A stretch of 27,505 nt of DNA, taken from positions 1 through 27,505 of IMG/VR virus record IMGVR_UViG_3300031730_000019, one strand, 5' to 3'. Shown piece after piece: positions 19,710-27,505 of the stretch; within the stretch, counting starts at the first letter, position 1; each line of letters opens with the position of its first letter. The DNA comes from a virus. Position numbers and translations under genes: made by a program. The notes beneath the pieces are model-generated. The model worked only from the letters and a program-made list of their open reading frames with translations, was not told where the DNA came from and made no database searches.

Positions 19710-20041
19710 CCATAGGATTGGACATCAATGGACTAGTGGTTGATCTAGCCCCCACGACAGCAGCGCCGATGAGTTTGATCGACATCGATCTGGGCACGTC
19801 GGCACATTCCGGCCGTTTCACCATTCAGGGGGCGAATTTCGATCCGAGCAAGCGCGTCGTAATCAATCCGGCACCCGCTCCTTATTCCGGCAAGGGCTCG
19901 CTCACCGATGAAGCTGAGATGGATGCCATTACCGTGCTGGGATCGGTCCTAGATGCCACGCATCTTGAGTGTTTCTGGCACGCGATACCGGGTCCGGTTC
20001 GCGGCCACTTCAATTTCCAGTATCGGCTGGCTAATCCATAG
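19706..20041 (+). CDS. Hypothetical protein between portal and scaffold
   Basis: The product has 111 residues from ATG 19706, overlapping the portal stop as ATGA. It is beta-rich: MTIGLDINGLVVDLAPTTAA, then SLIDIDLGTSAHSGRFTIQG and a C-terminus GHFNFQYRLANP. No motif or known family is seen. Its place inside the head gene cluster suggests a virion or assembly protein. P22 has no gene here. Confidence 0.68.
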   Translation: MTIGLDINGLVVDLAPTTAAPMSLIDIDLGTSAHSGRFTIQGANFDPSKRVVINPAPAPYSGKGSLTDEAEMDAITVLGSVLDATHLECFWHAIPGPVRGHFNFQYRLANP

Positions 20042-20053
20042 GCAGGGAACGTC

Positions 20054-21427
20054 ATGGCTATTATCGAAGATCCAATCACTAATGCGAAGCTGAGCATAAG
20101 CGCAGCCGGTGAAGCGCAGGTCAATTTGCCTGCGCTCGCAACTTCAGCGGGCTTTGCCAAGCTGCTGGATTCGCTCGGCCGTGAGATCAACACGACCGAG
20201 AACGGCGCGCTGAATACCTCGACCGATTCGCTGCTGTTCTATGAGCAGGTGGACGGTGCGGCGATTGACCTGCGCAAGTGGAATCAGTCCACCAGCGGCA
20301 TGACGATCTCGCAGACGAGCGGGTTTCAAACGCTCAATGCCGCTGCTGCTGTCACGGCCGGAGCCTATGCGATCCTCTCCAGCATCCAGTACGTGCCGCT
20401 CTATGGACATCTGCCGGCGCGCATCACATTCAACAATCGCACGCCCGTCATCGCGCAGGCGAATCTCACCATTGAGTTCGGCATTGGCCTGGTCGCTACG
20501 AATGCGGCGCCGACTGATGGCTGTTTCTTCCGCTGGAGCCCGAACGGCAATTTCTACTGTGTCATCAACAACGGTGGCGTGGAGACGCTCTCCGCTCCCC
20601 TGACGCCGATCGATACGGCGGAGGCAGAGATCTTCGACATCGTGGTCGTCGAGGATCTGGTGCAGTTCCAGATCGGTGACGTGATTGTCGCTGAGATCCC
20701 GGTTCCGCCCGGCCAAGCGTATCCGACCGCATCAGGGCGCCTGCCCATCTTCACGCGCGTCTACAATTCCGGCTCGGCACCCGCAGTGGCCCCGCAGCTG
20801 CTCATCGGCCAGATCGTGGTCGTGCAGGAAGCGCTCAATCAGACGCGTGAATGGCGCGAATGTCTGTCGATCCTCGGTGCGGGCGCGTATCAGTCTCCGG
20901 TCACGCCATTCGCGCAGACGGCGAACCATGCAAACAGCACCTCGCCGACCTCGGCGACACTGTCCAACACCGCAGCCGGCTACACGACGCTCGGCGGTCG
21001 CTATCAGTTCGCTGCCGTGGCGAGTGCCGCGACCGATTTTGCGCTGTTTGCTTATCAGGTACCTTCTGGCTATCGACTTGTGGTGACCGGCGTAACCATC
21101 AGCTGCGCCACCACAGGCGCTATTGGCTCTGCGGCAACGCCGACGCTGCTGGACTGGGGCCTGGGTATCAACTCCAGCGCCGTATCGCTCGCGACCGCAG
21201 ATGGCGCCGGTACGTGGGCGCCGCGTCGCATTCCCCTCGGCGTGCAAGCCTTCGCACTCACCGCCGCCATTGCCCAGCTCGCGAACGACATCGTACGCAC
21301 CTTCGATCCACCGCTCGTGGTCGACTCGCTACGCTTTCTTCACACCATCGTGCAAGTGCCGCTGGGGGCTGCGACAGCCTCGCAGATCTTCCGCGGCAAC
21401 GTCTTCATCCAGGGTTACTTCGAGTAG
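20054..21427 (+). CDS. Large beta-rich head-region protein of unknown function
   Basis: The product has 457 residues from ATG 20054, with AGGGA 5 bases upstream. The N-terminus (MAIIEDPITNAKLSISAAGE) is followed by a small helical part and a concanavalin/jelly-roll-like beta domain (about 70-250: WNQSTSGMTISQTSGFQTLN, then ITFNNRTPVIAQANLTIEFG and GCFFRWSPNGNFYCVINNGG). A second beta domain (about 310-457) ends QIFRGNVFIQGYFE. Proteins with this layout appear in several phage head clusters, but I know no assigned function. A strong terminator follows, so it may end its own transcript when Q is absent. Confidence 0.68.
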   Translation: MAIIEDPITNAKLSISAAGEAQVNLPALATSAGFAKLLDSLGREINTTENGALNTSTDSLLFYEQVDGAAIDLRKWNQSTSGMTISQTSGFQTLNAAAAVTAGAYAILSSIQYVPLYGHLPARITFNNRTPVIAQANLTIEFGIGLVATNAAPTDGCFFRWSPNGNFYCVINNGGVETLSAPLTPIDTAEAEIFDIVVVEDLVQFQIGDVIVAEIPVPPGQAYPTASGRLPIFTRVYNSGSAPAVAPQLLIGQIVVVQEALNQTREWRECLSILGAGAYQSPVTPFAQTANHANSTSPTSATLSNTAAGYTTLGGRYQFAAVASAATDFALFAYQVPSGYRLVVTGVTISCATTGAIGSAATPTLLDWGLGINSSAVSLATADGAGTWAPRRIPLGVQAFALTAAIAQLANDIVRTFDPPLVVDSLRFLHTIVQVPLGAATASQIFRGNVFIQGYFE

Positions 21428-21451
21428 CCATTTAGACAGATTTTGACTTGA

Positions 21452-21475
21452 AGGCTCGCTTCGGCGGGCCTTTTT
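21452..21475 (+). terminator. Intrinsic terminator between the head-region gene and scaffold
   Basis: AGGCTCGC (21452-21459), loop TTCG, and GCGGGCCT (21464-21471) pair with one T-G wobble. They are followed by a T-run to 21475. The UUCG loop makes it very stable. It splits the late gene cluster. Confidence 0.8.
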
Positions 21476-21484
21476 CGTTTCCGA

Positions 21485-21504
21485 CACCGGGCGGTTTCCC
21501 GGTG
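21485..21504 (+). repeat. 7-bp hairpin before the scaffold gene
   Basis: CACCGGG (21485-21491) pairs with CCCGGTG (21498-21504) around CGGTTT. It lies between the terminator and the scaffold ATG. It could be a leader structure affecting scaffold translation. Confidence 0.45.
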
Positions 21505-21517
21505 CATTACCCGCGAG

Positions 21518-22300
21518 ATGCGCATGACCGATACGACTGAACAGGTTGTAGAACAACCTGCGCCCGATGCAAACGCAACCCCGGTTGTGTCCCCGGAACC
21601 ATCACCCGGCGCTGACGATACCAGCGACAAGTCTGCAAAGCCCAACGGCGCGCAGAAGCGAATCGACGAACTGACATGGCACAGGCGAAATCTAGAACGT
21701 GATCGGGATTACTGGCGCGAAATAGCTCTCAGGCAGCCTGAAGCTAAAGCTCCAGAACCGACTGCGGTCAAAAAGCTCGCTGATTTCGATTTCGACGAGG
21801 ATAAGTTTGCCGCTTATGTGGCCGACGTTGCTGCCGAGAAGGCCGCAGCGAAGATCGCCGAGCGGCAATCCAAAGAGCAGAGAGAGACTTCCCGCAAGGA
21901 CAATCAGAGCAAGTTCCGCGCAAGCGAAGCGAAGCTCCGGGAAGAAGTCGAGGACTACGAGGACGTCGCCTATACGGCGCCTATTCACGACCACGTAGCC
22001 GAATTGGTCATGGCCATGGATGAAGGCCCGCGCATTGCGTACTACCTGGGTAAGAACCCAGAAACTGCAGCGCGCCTCTCTGCTCTACCCCCCCTCGACG
22101 CCGCTAAGGAATTGGGGCGAATCGATGCCCGGCTTGCGTTCGAGCGTGAGCAAGCCAAAGCCCAACGGCCTGTCAGCAGAGCCCCGCCACCGCCTCCGAA
22201 GATCGAAGCCACCGAGCCTGCGGTCGATAAAGACCCCGGCACGATGAGCGATGCGGAGTTTGCGAAATGGCGGCGACGACAGATCGCACAACGCAGGTAA
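21518..22300 (+). CDS. Scaffolding protein
   Basis: The product has 260 residues from ATG 21518; ATG 21524 is an equal alternative. It is very charged and helical. The acidic disordered N-terminus (EQVVEQPAPDANATPVVSPE) is followed by a coiled-coil region (RIDELTWHRRNLERDRDYWR), the KLADFDFDEDKFAAYVADVA segment and a long charged helix. After a Pro-rich stretch (RAPPPPPK) it ends in a basic helix (AEFAKWRRRQIAQRR), the type of C-terminus that binds coat protein in P22 gp8. Position directly before the coat gene is the strongest support. Scaffolds direct procapsid assembly and then leave the shell. Confidence 0.82.
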   Translation: MRMTDTTEQVVEQPAPDANATPVVSPEPSPGADDTSDKSAKPNGAQKRIDELTWHRRNLERDRDYWREIALRQPEAKAPEPTAVKKLADFDFDEDKFAAYVADVAAEKAAAKIAERQSKEQRETSRKDNQSKFRASEAKLREEVEDYEDVAYTAPIHDHVAELVMAMDEGPRIAYYLGKNPETAARLSALPPLDAAKELGRIDARLAFEREQAKAQRPVSRAPPPPPKIEATEPAVDKDPGTMSDAEFAKWRRRQIAQRR

Positions 22301-22306
22301 TTTCAC

Positions 22307-23530
22307 ATGAGTAACCAAGTCGTCACCATTGATATGGTGGCACGGGAGTCTTTGCGCATCGCGCACGAAAAGCTCTCTTACATCGGCACGATTAACCGCG
22401 ACTACGACGATTCTTACGCCAAGGTTGGCGCGAAGATCGGCGATACGTTGCGGGTCAGAAACCCCAACCAGTACGTTCGTCGCCAGGGATCGCGGGTGAT
22501 GGCCGTTCAGGACCAGAACGAGACTACGCAGAGCATTACGGTCGCCACGCAGGACGGCGTGGACATGAAGTTCAACTCGGCAGAACTGGCTCTGTCGATC
22601 GATGAATTCAGTCGGCGCTATATCGATCCGGCAGTATCGGTGCTGGTCGCTGGTATCGAGGGCGATACGCTCACCGCTCATACCAAGCTGCTGTATCAGA
22701 CGGTCGGCACGGCGGGAACGGTGGTGGGTGCTTCTGGCGATATCTCAGCCATCACCAATGCACGCGCCAAGCTCAATCAGCAGTTGGCTCCCAAGGACAG
22801 CAATCGAGCGGTGCAGTTCGATTCCGTGACCATGGGTTCAGTGGTGAATGGCCTGAAAGCATTGTTCCAGGATGCAACGCAGGTCAAAGAAGCGTTCCGC
22901 GAAGGCTTCTACTCGCGCAATGCCATGGCGGACTGGTACGAAAACGAGAAGACCTGGACGCTGTCGAACGGCTCGGACGTGACGGGAACGCTGGATGCAG
23001 CGGCCCTGGTCACGGATGGCGGTTCGATCATGGACATGCACACGACCGTTGCGGTTGCGGTGCAGGCCCTGGGCATGGTCTTTACGGTGGCTGGCGTCTA
23101 TGACTGCCACCCCGAGACCAAGCAGGCGTATGCGCATCTCAAGCAGTTCACCATCACCGGCATCGGCACCTCCACCACCACCGTCTCGCCGCCGACTTAC
23201 CTGACGGGCGCGAAGAAGAATGTCTGCAGCTCCACTGGATCTGATCTCGCTACGACCTTCTTCAACAGCGCCACTCTGACGTTCTGGGGTTTGGCCTCGA
23301 CGACCTATCGTCAGAACATCATGTACCACAAAGACTTCGCGACCTTCGTCACGGCGGACTTGCCGCTGATGGACGATGCCGCCAAGTGCGTGCGCCGGGT
23401 ACAGGACGGCTTGAGCCTGCGGGTATGGCAGGGCTCTGACATCCGCAACGATGAATTGCTGATGCGTCTCGACATTCTTTACGGAAGCAAGGTCCTGCGG
23501 CCCGAGTGGGCTGTGCGGATCAGCAACTAA
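22307..23530 (+). CDS. Major coat protein (P22 gp5-like)
   Basis: The product has 407 residues, near P22 gp5 (430). The N-terminal region matches the P22-type pattern: ESLRIAHEKLSYIGTINRDY, then YAKVGAKIGDTLRVRNPNQY. MDMHTTVAVAVQALG follows mid-protein, and near the C-terminus comes the conserved RRVQDGLSLRVWQGSDIRND followed by LDILYGSKVLRPEWAVRI. It is the HK97-fold shell subunit. It starts 6 bases after the scaffold stop, which ensures joint expression. Confidence 0.9.
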   Translation: MSNQVVTIDMVARESLRIAHEKLSYIGTINRDYDDSYAKVGAKIGDTLRVRNPNQYVRRQGSRVMAVQDQNETTQSITVATQDGVDMKFNSAELALSIDEFSRRYIDPAVSVLVAGIEGDTLTAHTKLLYQTVGTAGTVVGASGDISAITNARAKLNQQLAPKDSNRAVQFDSVTMGSVVNGLKALFQDATQVKEAFREGFYSRNAMADWYENEKTWTLSNGSDVTGTLDAAALVTDGGSIMDMHTTVAVAVQALGMVFTVAGVYDCHPETKQAYAHLKQFTITGIGTSTTTVSPPTYLTGAKKNVCSSTGSDLATTFFNSATLTFWGLASTTYRQNIMYHKDFATFVTADLPLMDDAAKCVRRVQDGLSLRVWQGSDIRNDELLMRLDILYGSKVLRPEWAVRISN

Positions 23531-23544
23531 GCGGAGTACACAAC

Positions 23545-24042
23545 ATGACTATCGCAGTTTCACGCGAGGCCGTCTCGTATGGGAGTCCTGATGGTGCATT
23601 GCTGCTCGGTGCAGCACGTCAGGTCATCTCCGGAGTCGGCGCAACTCGTACCCTGCTTACCAAGGAGTCGGGCGCTCTGTGCCTGTTCGATGCGGCAACC
23701 GGGGCCATTTTTACCTTGCCGGCGCCAACGGCCAATAACATCGGAATCTACTACGACTTCCTTGTTACGGTCAGCGTCACCAGCAATGCGCACAAGGTCA
23801 TCACTGATGCGGCTACCACGTTCATTGTGGGCGCTGTGACCATGGTGACCATTGCCACTGCCTCCCCGGCGGGCTTCTCCGCGAATGGCACGACCATTCG
23901 GGCGCTCTCTGCGGCAGGTACCACCACCGGTGGATTGATCGGCGAGACCTATCGTCTGCAGCTTCTCAATACCACTCAGTGGGGCATTTCCGGTGTGTGC
24001 GTGGGTTCGGGCACCATCGTTACGCCATTCGCTACTTCGTAA
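23545..24042 (+). CDS. Head-decoration-like protein downstream of coat
   Basis: The product has 165 residues from ATG 23545, with CGGAG 7 bases upstream. A start at 23506 lies inside the coat gene and is rejected. The sequence is beta-rich and small-residue-rich (MTIAVSREAVSYGSPDGALL, then LCLFDAATGAIFTLPAPTAN and YYDFLVTVSVTSNAHKVITD). Small proteins of this style after the coat gene often coat the head surface. This is inference from position and composition, and P22 itself lacks one here. Confidence 0.68.
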   Translation: MTIAVSREAVSYGSPDGALLLGAARQVISGVGATRTLLTKESGALCLFDAATGAIFTLPAPTANNIGIYYDFLVTVSVTSNAHKVITDAATTFIVGAVTMVTIATASPAGFSANGTTIRALSAAGTTTGGLIGETYRLQLLNTTQWGISGVCVGSGTIVTPFATS

Positions 24043-24049
24043 CCCCATT

Positions 24050-24073
24050 GGCGGGGACTGCAGACCCGCCTTT
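24050..24073 (+). terminator. Possible weak terminator after the decoration gene
   Basis: GGCGGG (24050-24055) pairs with CCCGCC (24065-24070) across a 9-base loop and is followed by only TTTCT. It may slow transcription or protect the message end rather than stop polymerase fully. Confidence 0.4.
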
Positions 24074-24087
24074 CTCCTGGATGTAAT

Positions 24088-24498
24088 GTGAACAACCTCG
24101 ATCTGATTACCGATGCCTTGCGTGAGCTGGGTGTCTTGGATCGTTATCGCTCACCGGTTCCCGAAGATGCCTCGCTCGCTTTGCGCAAACTCAATGCGCT
24201 CATGTCGAACATGGAGGGCGATGGTATCGACCTGGGATATTTCCCGCAGACCGATGTCAACGATGAATTGCCGCTTGACGATGATGCAGCAGCAGCGGTG
24301 CTCCCGATCTTCGCCATCGCATTGAAGATCAATTTTCCGAGTGCGCAGATTCCCCCGGAACTCTCTGCGTGGGCTGGCTCGAATATGCAACGCTTGCTGA
24401 GAAATGCGGTGCTACTGAATGCGCAAGAGGCCAGCATGAGTAATCTACCGCGCGGTGAAGGCCAGGGTTGGCGCGGCAATATCCTGACCGGCGAATGA
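24088..24498 (+). CDS. Head-tail connector / tail accessory factor (P22 gp4-like)
   Basis: The product has 136 residues from GTG 24088. The sequence follows the P22 gp4 pattern: LITDALRELGVLDRYRSPVP, then ASLALRKLNALMSNMEGDGI, DLGYFPQTDVNDELPLDDDA and AAAVLPIFAIALKINFPS. These proteins bind under the portal ring after packaging and stop DNA leaking out. Its position after the coat and before the gp10-like gene is as in P22. The next gene's ATG overlaps its stop. Confidence 0.85.
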   Translation: MNNLDLITDALRELGVLDRYRSPVPEDASLALRKLNALMSNMEGDGIDLGYFPQTDVNDELPLDDDAAAAVLPIFAIALKINFPSAQIPPELSAWAGSNMQRLLRNAVLLNAQEASMSNLPRGEGQGWRGNILTGE

Positions 24499-25886
24499 AA
24501 CTTCCGCTTCCCTTCGCCACCTACGAACTCGATGCCACGCAGGCCAGCCCTAAGCGACTGGTGAACTGTGCGATTGAGGCGGTACCGGATGGCAAGGGCC
24601 CTGATCTACTACGCCGTACCGAAGGCATCAAGTCCTGGGGCACGGTGGGGACTCTAGGGCGTGGCCTACACGTGCATCTTGCTACGGGCCAACTCTATGC
24701 AGTCTCTGGCAACAGCCTCTATAGCGTAAATCCTAGTGGTACCGGCACTGCGTTAGGAACGATCCCCGGAACCGGACTATGTTCGATTGACAGCAACATC
24801 GATACGGTTGTCGTGATCGCCGAGCCTGATGGCTATTACTACAACGGCACCTTCGGGCAGATTACTGATCCGGACTTTACAGAGCGTGGCGCATCTCAGG
24901 TCGTCTTCCTCGGCAACTGGATGATCTACCTCGAACCCAATTCAGGCCGTGAATTCGGCGCAGACTTCGGTACAGCGGTCAATTTCGATGCGCTCAACTT
25001 CGCCACAGCCGAAGGAGTGCCGGATAACACGCAGCAGTTGCTATCCGACAAACAGCAACTAGTGCAGTTCGGCTCTGCCAGTGTGGAGATTGCCTACAAT
25101 TCAGGCCGAGCCGGCTACCCCTTTGAGCGCATTCCCTCTGGGGGTGATTTCAGCCTGGGCACAGCAGCAGCGCGTTCTGGTGCGCTCGCCGACAATACCT
25201 TCATCTGGCTCGCAAGCGATCTGACCGTCAGGGCCTTGCGGGGCGTCACGCCGCAACGCATTTCAACCCATGCGATAGAGCAACAGATTCTCGGCCTGAG
25301 CCGAAAGGATGATGCTATTGGACTTTCTTTTACTATCACTGGGCACATCTTCTATGTGCTCACGTTCCCTGCCGACCGCCGATCCTTCGTCTATGACATC
25401 ACGACGCAGCAATGGCATGAGCGCGAAAGCTGGCTCAAAGGCCGCTGGCGCCCGGTGTCGTATGCGTTCGCATATGGTAAGCATTTGGTGCAGGACTTCG
25501 AGACAGGCCGGATTGGCGAACTAGATCCGAAGACGAAGTCCGAATGGGGCGATCCCCAGCTGATGCAGTGGACCTATCCGACCACCTATGCGGAAGGCGC
25601 TGAAATGATCATTGATCGCCTGGAGATCATGGGCGAGAAGGGCGTGGGGCTGATCACCGGACAGGGTTCGCAAGCCGAAGTCACATTGGAAGTATCCGAT
25701 GACGGCGGTAAGACTTGGTTCATCTACCCGCAGCGGGACTTCGGCCGCATGGGCGAATACAAGGCGAGAACGTACTGGGACGGATTGGGATCGGCACGCG
25801 AATGGACACCGCGCTGTACCGTCTCTGATCCGATGACGACGGTGATCACAGATACGCAGCTCTATGCTCGCGGTGGTCGAGCATGA
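24495..25886 (+). CDS. Packaged DNA stabilisation protein (P22 gp10-like)
   Basis: The product has 463 residues from ATG 24495, in an ATGA overlap with the gp4-like gene. A start at 24468 is a shadow extension. P22 gp10 (472 residues) forms a hexameric tail plug below gp4. Visible shared features are the N-terminal LPLPFATYELDATQASPKRL, mid-protein WMIYLEPNSGREFGADFGTA and QQLVQFGSASVEIAYNSGRA, and later SFVYDITTQQWHERESWLKG and VTLEVSDDGGKTWFIYPQRD. It has a beta-propeller-like character. It supports a P22-type short tail rather than a long tail. Confidence 0.87.
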   Translation: MKLPLPFATYELDATQASPKRLVNCAIEAVPDGKGPDLLRRTEGIKSWGTVGTLGRGLHVHLATGQLYAVSGNSLYSVNPSGTGTALGTIPGTGLCSIDSNIDTVVVIAEPDGYYYNGTFGQITDPDFTERGASQVVFLGNWMIYLEPNSGREFGADFGTAVNFDALNFATAEGVPDNTQQLLSDKQQLVQFGSASVEIAYNSGRAGYPFERIPSGGDFSLGTAAARSGALADNTFIWLASDLTVRALRGVTPQRISTHAIEQQILGLSRKDDAIGLSFTITGHIFYVLTFPADRRSFVYDITTQQWHERESWLKGRWRPVSYAFAYGKHLVQDFETGRIGELDPKTKSEWGDPQLMQWTYPTTYAEGAEMIIDRLEIMGEKGVGLITGQGSQAEVTLEVSDDGGKTWFIYPQRDFGRMGEYKARTYWDGLGSAREWTPRCTVSDPMTTVITDTQLYARGGRA

Positions 25887-26734
25887 GGACCGTCAAGCTC
25901 ACGCAGATCAGGCTACCCGACAAGTACGCTGATCTTCAGCCTATCTTCAGCGATATCTTCACCAAGATCCTTGCGCAGTTCGACCTTAGGAGCGAGGACA
26001 CGGAGTTCGCCAGTGGCATCAAGTATGACGGCACCGATGTAGTGCTAGGTAATGATGCGGTTCCCGTGGGCCGCACGGGTGGGATTCCCTCGATTGTGCA
26101 GCGCTTGACCGATGGCGGACGCGCTACCGATCAGCGATTACTGCCCATGGTCAACTTCGGGAATATCTCCAGCGTGCAGAGCGCTGACCCGATTTCGGCC
26201 ACAGCCGGTGCGATGAGTTCCGATCTCACCATTGCGGCGCACACGCTGCACACCGACTTCGGGAACATTGCCTACAACTCCGGATCGATCCTCGGGCTTG
26301 CACTCAACACACGGTTTTACGTGTACGTGGATGATCCCGACAACTTGGGCGGGGCTGTCACCTATGTTGCCAGTTCATCCAAGCCAACGGTCCCAGCCAA
26401 TACTGGTCGTTACCTGGTCGGCTCCATTGTCACGCCAGTATCCGCTAGCACCTCGAATATCTCAGCGGCGACGAGCGCAAACCCCATTCATTTCACGACC
26501 ACAGCCGCGCATGGCTGGAGTACGGCGAACATCATTGACTTCGCTTCTCTGCCTGGTGACTTCGCTGCGCTTAACACCGGAACCTATCCCATCATCGTGA
26601 TCGATAGCGATGAGTTCACCGTGGCGGTGGATGGATCGACATTTGCCGCCTACACCGCCGGAGGAACCGCTACGCGAGTCGTTCCGGATGAGTTCCCCGA
26701 CTATGGCGGTGGTGGCGGCGGCTCGCTTCCATGA
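25883..26734 (+). CDS. Tail or connector-region structural protein
   Basis: The product has 283 residues from ATG 25883, overlapping the gp10-like stop as ATGA. The N-terminal part (MRTVKLTQIRLPDKYADLQP, then ILAQFDLRSEDTEFASGIKY) is unlike P22 gp26. The middle and C-terminal part are beta-rich (NTRFYVYVDDPDNLGGAVTY and STANIIDFASLPGDFAALNT), ending in a Gly-rich tail YGGGGGGSLP. The block around 200-250 (ANPIHFTTTAAHGWSTANII) resembles a domain found in many tail and fibre proteins. It probably contributes to the tail spike base or needle, which is inferred from position. Confidence 0.7.
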   Translation: MRTVKLTQIRLPDKYADLQPIFSDIFTKILAQFDLRSEDTEFASGIKYDGTDVVLGNDAVPVGRTGGIPSIVQRLTDGGRATDQRLLPMVNFGNISSVQSADPISATAGAMSSDLTIAAHTLHTDFGNIAYNSGSILGLALNTRFYVYVDDPDNLGGAVTYVASSSKPTVPANTGRYLVGSIVTPVSASTSNISAATSANPIHFTTTAAHGWSTANIIDFASLPGDFAALNTGTYPIIVIDSDEFTVAVDGSTFAAYTAGGTATRVVPDEFPDYGGGGGGSLP

Positions 26735-26967
26735 CCGTTACCGTGCGGCGTGTGCCATTCAACGATGAGCACATGGATCAGAAGTTCCTGGTGCTGGAAG
26801 GATCTATCGAAGGTCTGCCTCAGCTCACCAAGCGCGTCACCATCAACACCTCGGCATTGGCCGATGGAACCATCGCCTTGGCTGATGCAAAGGCGAAGCT
26901 GATCGCAGATGTTGATGAGTACCACGCGCGTTGGCTCGCGGTCGAACAGGCACTGACCGAGCTGTGA
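26731..26967 (+). CDS. Small tail-region hypothetical protein
   Basis: The product has 78 residues from ATG 26731, overlapping the previous stop as ATGA. It has a short beta N-terminus (MTVTVRRVPFNDEHMDQKFL, then IEGLPQLTKRVTINTSALAD) and a C-terminal helix (AKLIADVDEYHARWLAVEQA). I do not recognise it. It is coupled to the oxygenase-like gene by a GTGA overlap. Confidence 0.65.
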   Translation: MTVTVRRVPFNDEHMDQKFLVLEGSIEGLPQLTKRVTINTSALADGTIALADAKAKLIADVDEYHARWLAVEQALTEL

Positions 26968-27505
26968 TCACAGTGCTAGATGATTTCTGTCCGCGTCTTG
27001 ATGAGGTGCGGGAAAGCGCCCTTGCGAGTGGATTCGGCACATGGAAACCCAGTAAGGGCGAAGTCGGATCTTCAATATATGAGGGGATGAATTTCTGGGG
27101 AAAGCATTCTCTGATGCTAGCTGCTCTGACGAATGTATTCGGTCGGCCCGTCTTCCCTAACAACATGTTCTTTCGCGTGACAAACGCAGATACCGAAGCC
27201 GCTTATGTTCATAGCGATAGGGAAGCCGGCGACATCACTTGCATCGCATATCTGTCCGATCATGCAGAAGTGTCTGGAACTGGGTTCTACCGTCATCGTG
27301 CGACTGGCATGACGCAGATGCCGTCATTCGCAGAGATGGCTCAGAACCAGGCCGCATTCGACAAACTTAAGCGAGAGATGGTCGCAGGCTCGGAGGAGCA
27401 CTGGGAGCAATTGGACTTCGTGCGCGGGATCTACAATCGTGCCGTGATCTTCGATGCGCCTCGCTTTCATGCTCGCAGCCCGCGTCATGGGTTTTCAGAT
27501 TCCGC
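26964..27505 (+). CDS. 2OG-Fe(II)-oxygenase-like protein, 3' end cut by window edge
   Basis: The frame starts at GTG 26964, overlapping the previous TGA, and continues to the window edge with no stop (at least 180 residues). It has an HxD iron motif in YVHSDREAGDITCIAYLSD near residues 82-85. A distal conserved part reads RGIYNRAVIFDAPRFHARSP, with His near residue 169, then RHGF. This gives the H-x-D...H facial triad and the final Arg expected of 2-oxoglutarate dioxygenases (of the DUF6445/prolyl-hydroxylase-like kind). Such enzymes hydroxylate proteins or other substrates with iron and 2-oxoglutarate. The substrate is unknown, but its position in the tail module suggests modification of a phage structural or envelope component. 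Confidence 0.75.
   Translation, partial: MITVLDDFCPRLDEVRESALASGFGTWKPSKGEVGSSIYEGMNFWGKHSLMLAALTNVFGRPVFPNNMFFRVTNADTEAAYVHSDREAGDITCIAYLSDHAEVSGTGFYRHRATGMTQMPSFAEMAQNQAAFDKLKREMVAGSEEHWEQLDFVRGIYNRAVIFDAPRFHARSPRHGFSDS

Noticed and set aside
1-27505. tRNA genes, integrase, insertion sequences and attachment sites
   Set aside because: None was recognised on reading both strands; the window has no host gene boundary from which an attachment site could be judged.

Overview
The window is part of a temperate, lambdoid, P22-like (short-tailed) phage genome. It could be a prophage or a free phage contig, because no host gene, integrase or attachment site is visible to decide. The evidence is the order terminase small subunit, terminase large subunit, P22-type portal, scaffold, P22-type coat, gp4-like and gp10-like DNA-stabilisation proteins, preceded by a lambda-style immunity, replication and late-regulator region. 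Base composition is moderately GC-rich and ribosome-binding sites are Shine-Dalgarno type, which suggests a GC-rich proteobacterial host. I cannot name the host more closely.

Layout. (1) 1-5669, minus strand: a tightly coupled leftward early operon in the P-left position. It holds a 42-aa protein, a short C5 cytosine DNA methyltransferase, several unrecognised small proteins, a possible OB-fold protein, a YqaJ/lambda-Exo-type exonuclease, a long coiled-coil partner, a DUF1367-like protein and a zinc-finger protein cut by the left edge. Most junctions are 4-base ATGA or GTGA overlaps. (2) 5720-6470: the immunity region, with a short CI-like repressor read leftward and a Cro-like repressor read rightward. 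I find four copies of a 15-bp operator (consensus ATAAGG-N4-CCTAT, one copy degenerate), two over PL and two over PR, in the same geometry on both sides. (3) 6471-6947: poorly coding DNA with two interleaved inverted repeats. (4) 6948-10370: the rightward early operon, with an HTH protein, a lambda-O-like replication initiator carrying iteron-like repeats inside its gene, a probable replication partner, small zinc-binding and nuclease proteins, a Fis-like HTH protein and a Q-like late regulator. (5) 10387-14366: a cassette of secreted and fibre-like beta proteins bounded by two nearly identical terminators. (6) 14386-15808: tail-fibre-like and repeat proteins. (7) 15838-27505: packaging, head and head-tail connector genes, ending in an incomplete 2OG-Fe(II)-oxygenase-like gene.

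Inferred logic: PL and PR are repressed together through OL and OR. PL expresses recombination and DNA-modification genes. PR expresses replication genes and then Q. Q probably lets polymerase read through the terminator just after its own gene, and further internal terminators, into the late operon. No lysis genes were recognised. Their usual place between Q and the terminase is taken by the fibre-like cassette, so they probably lie outside the window.
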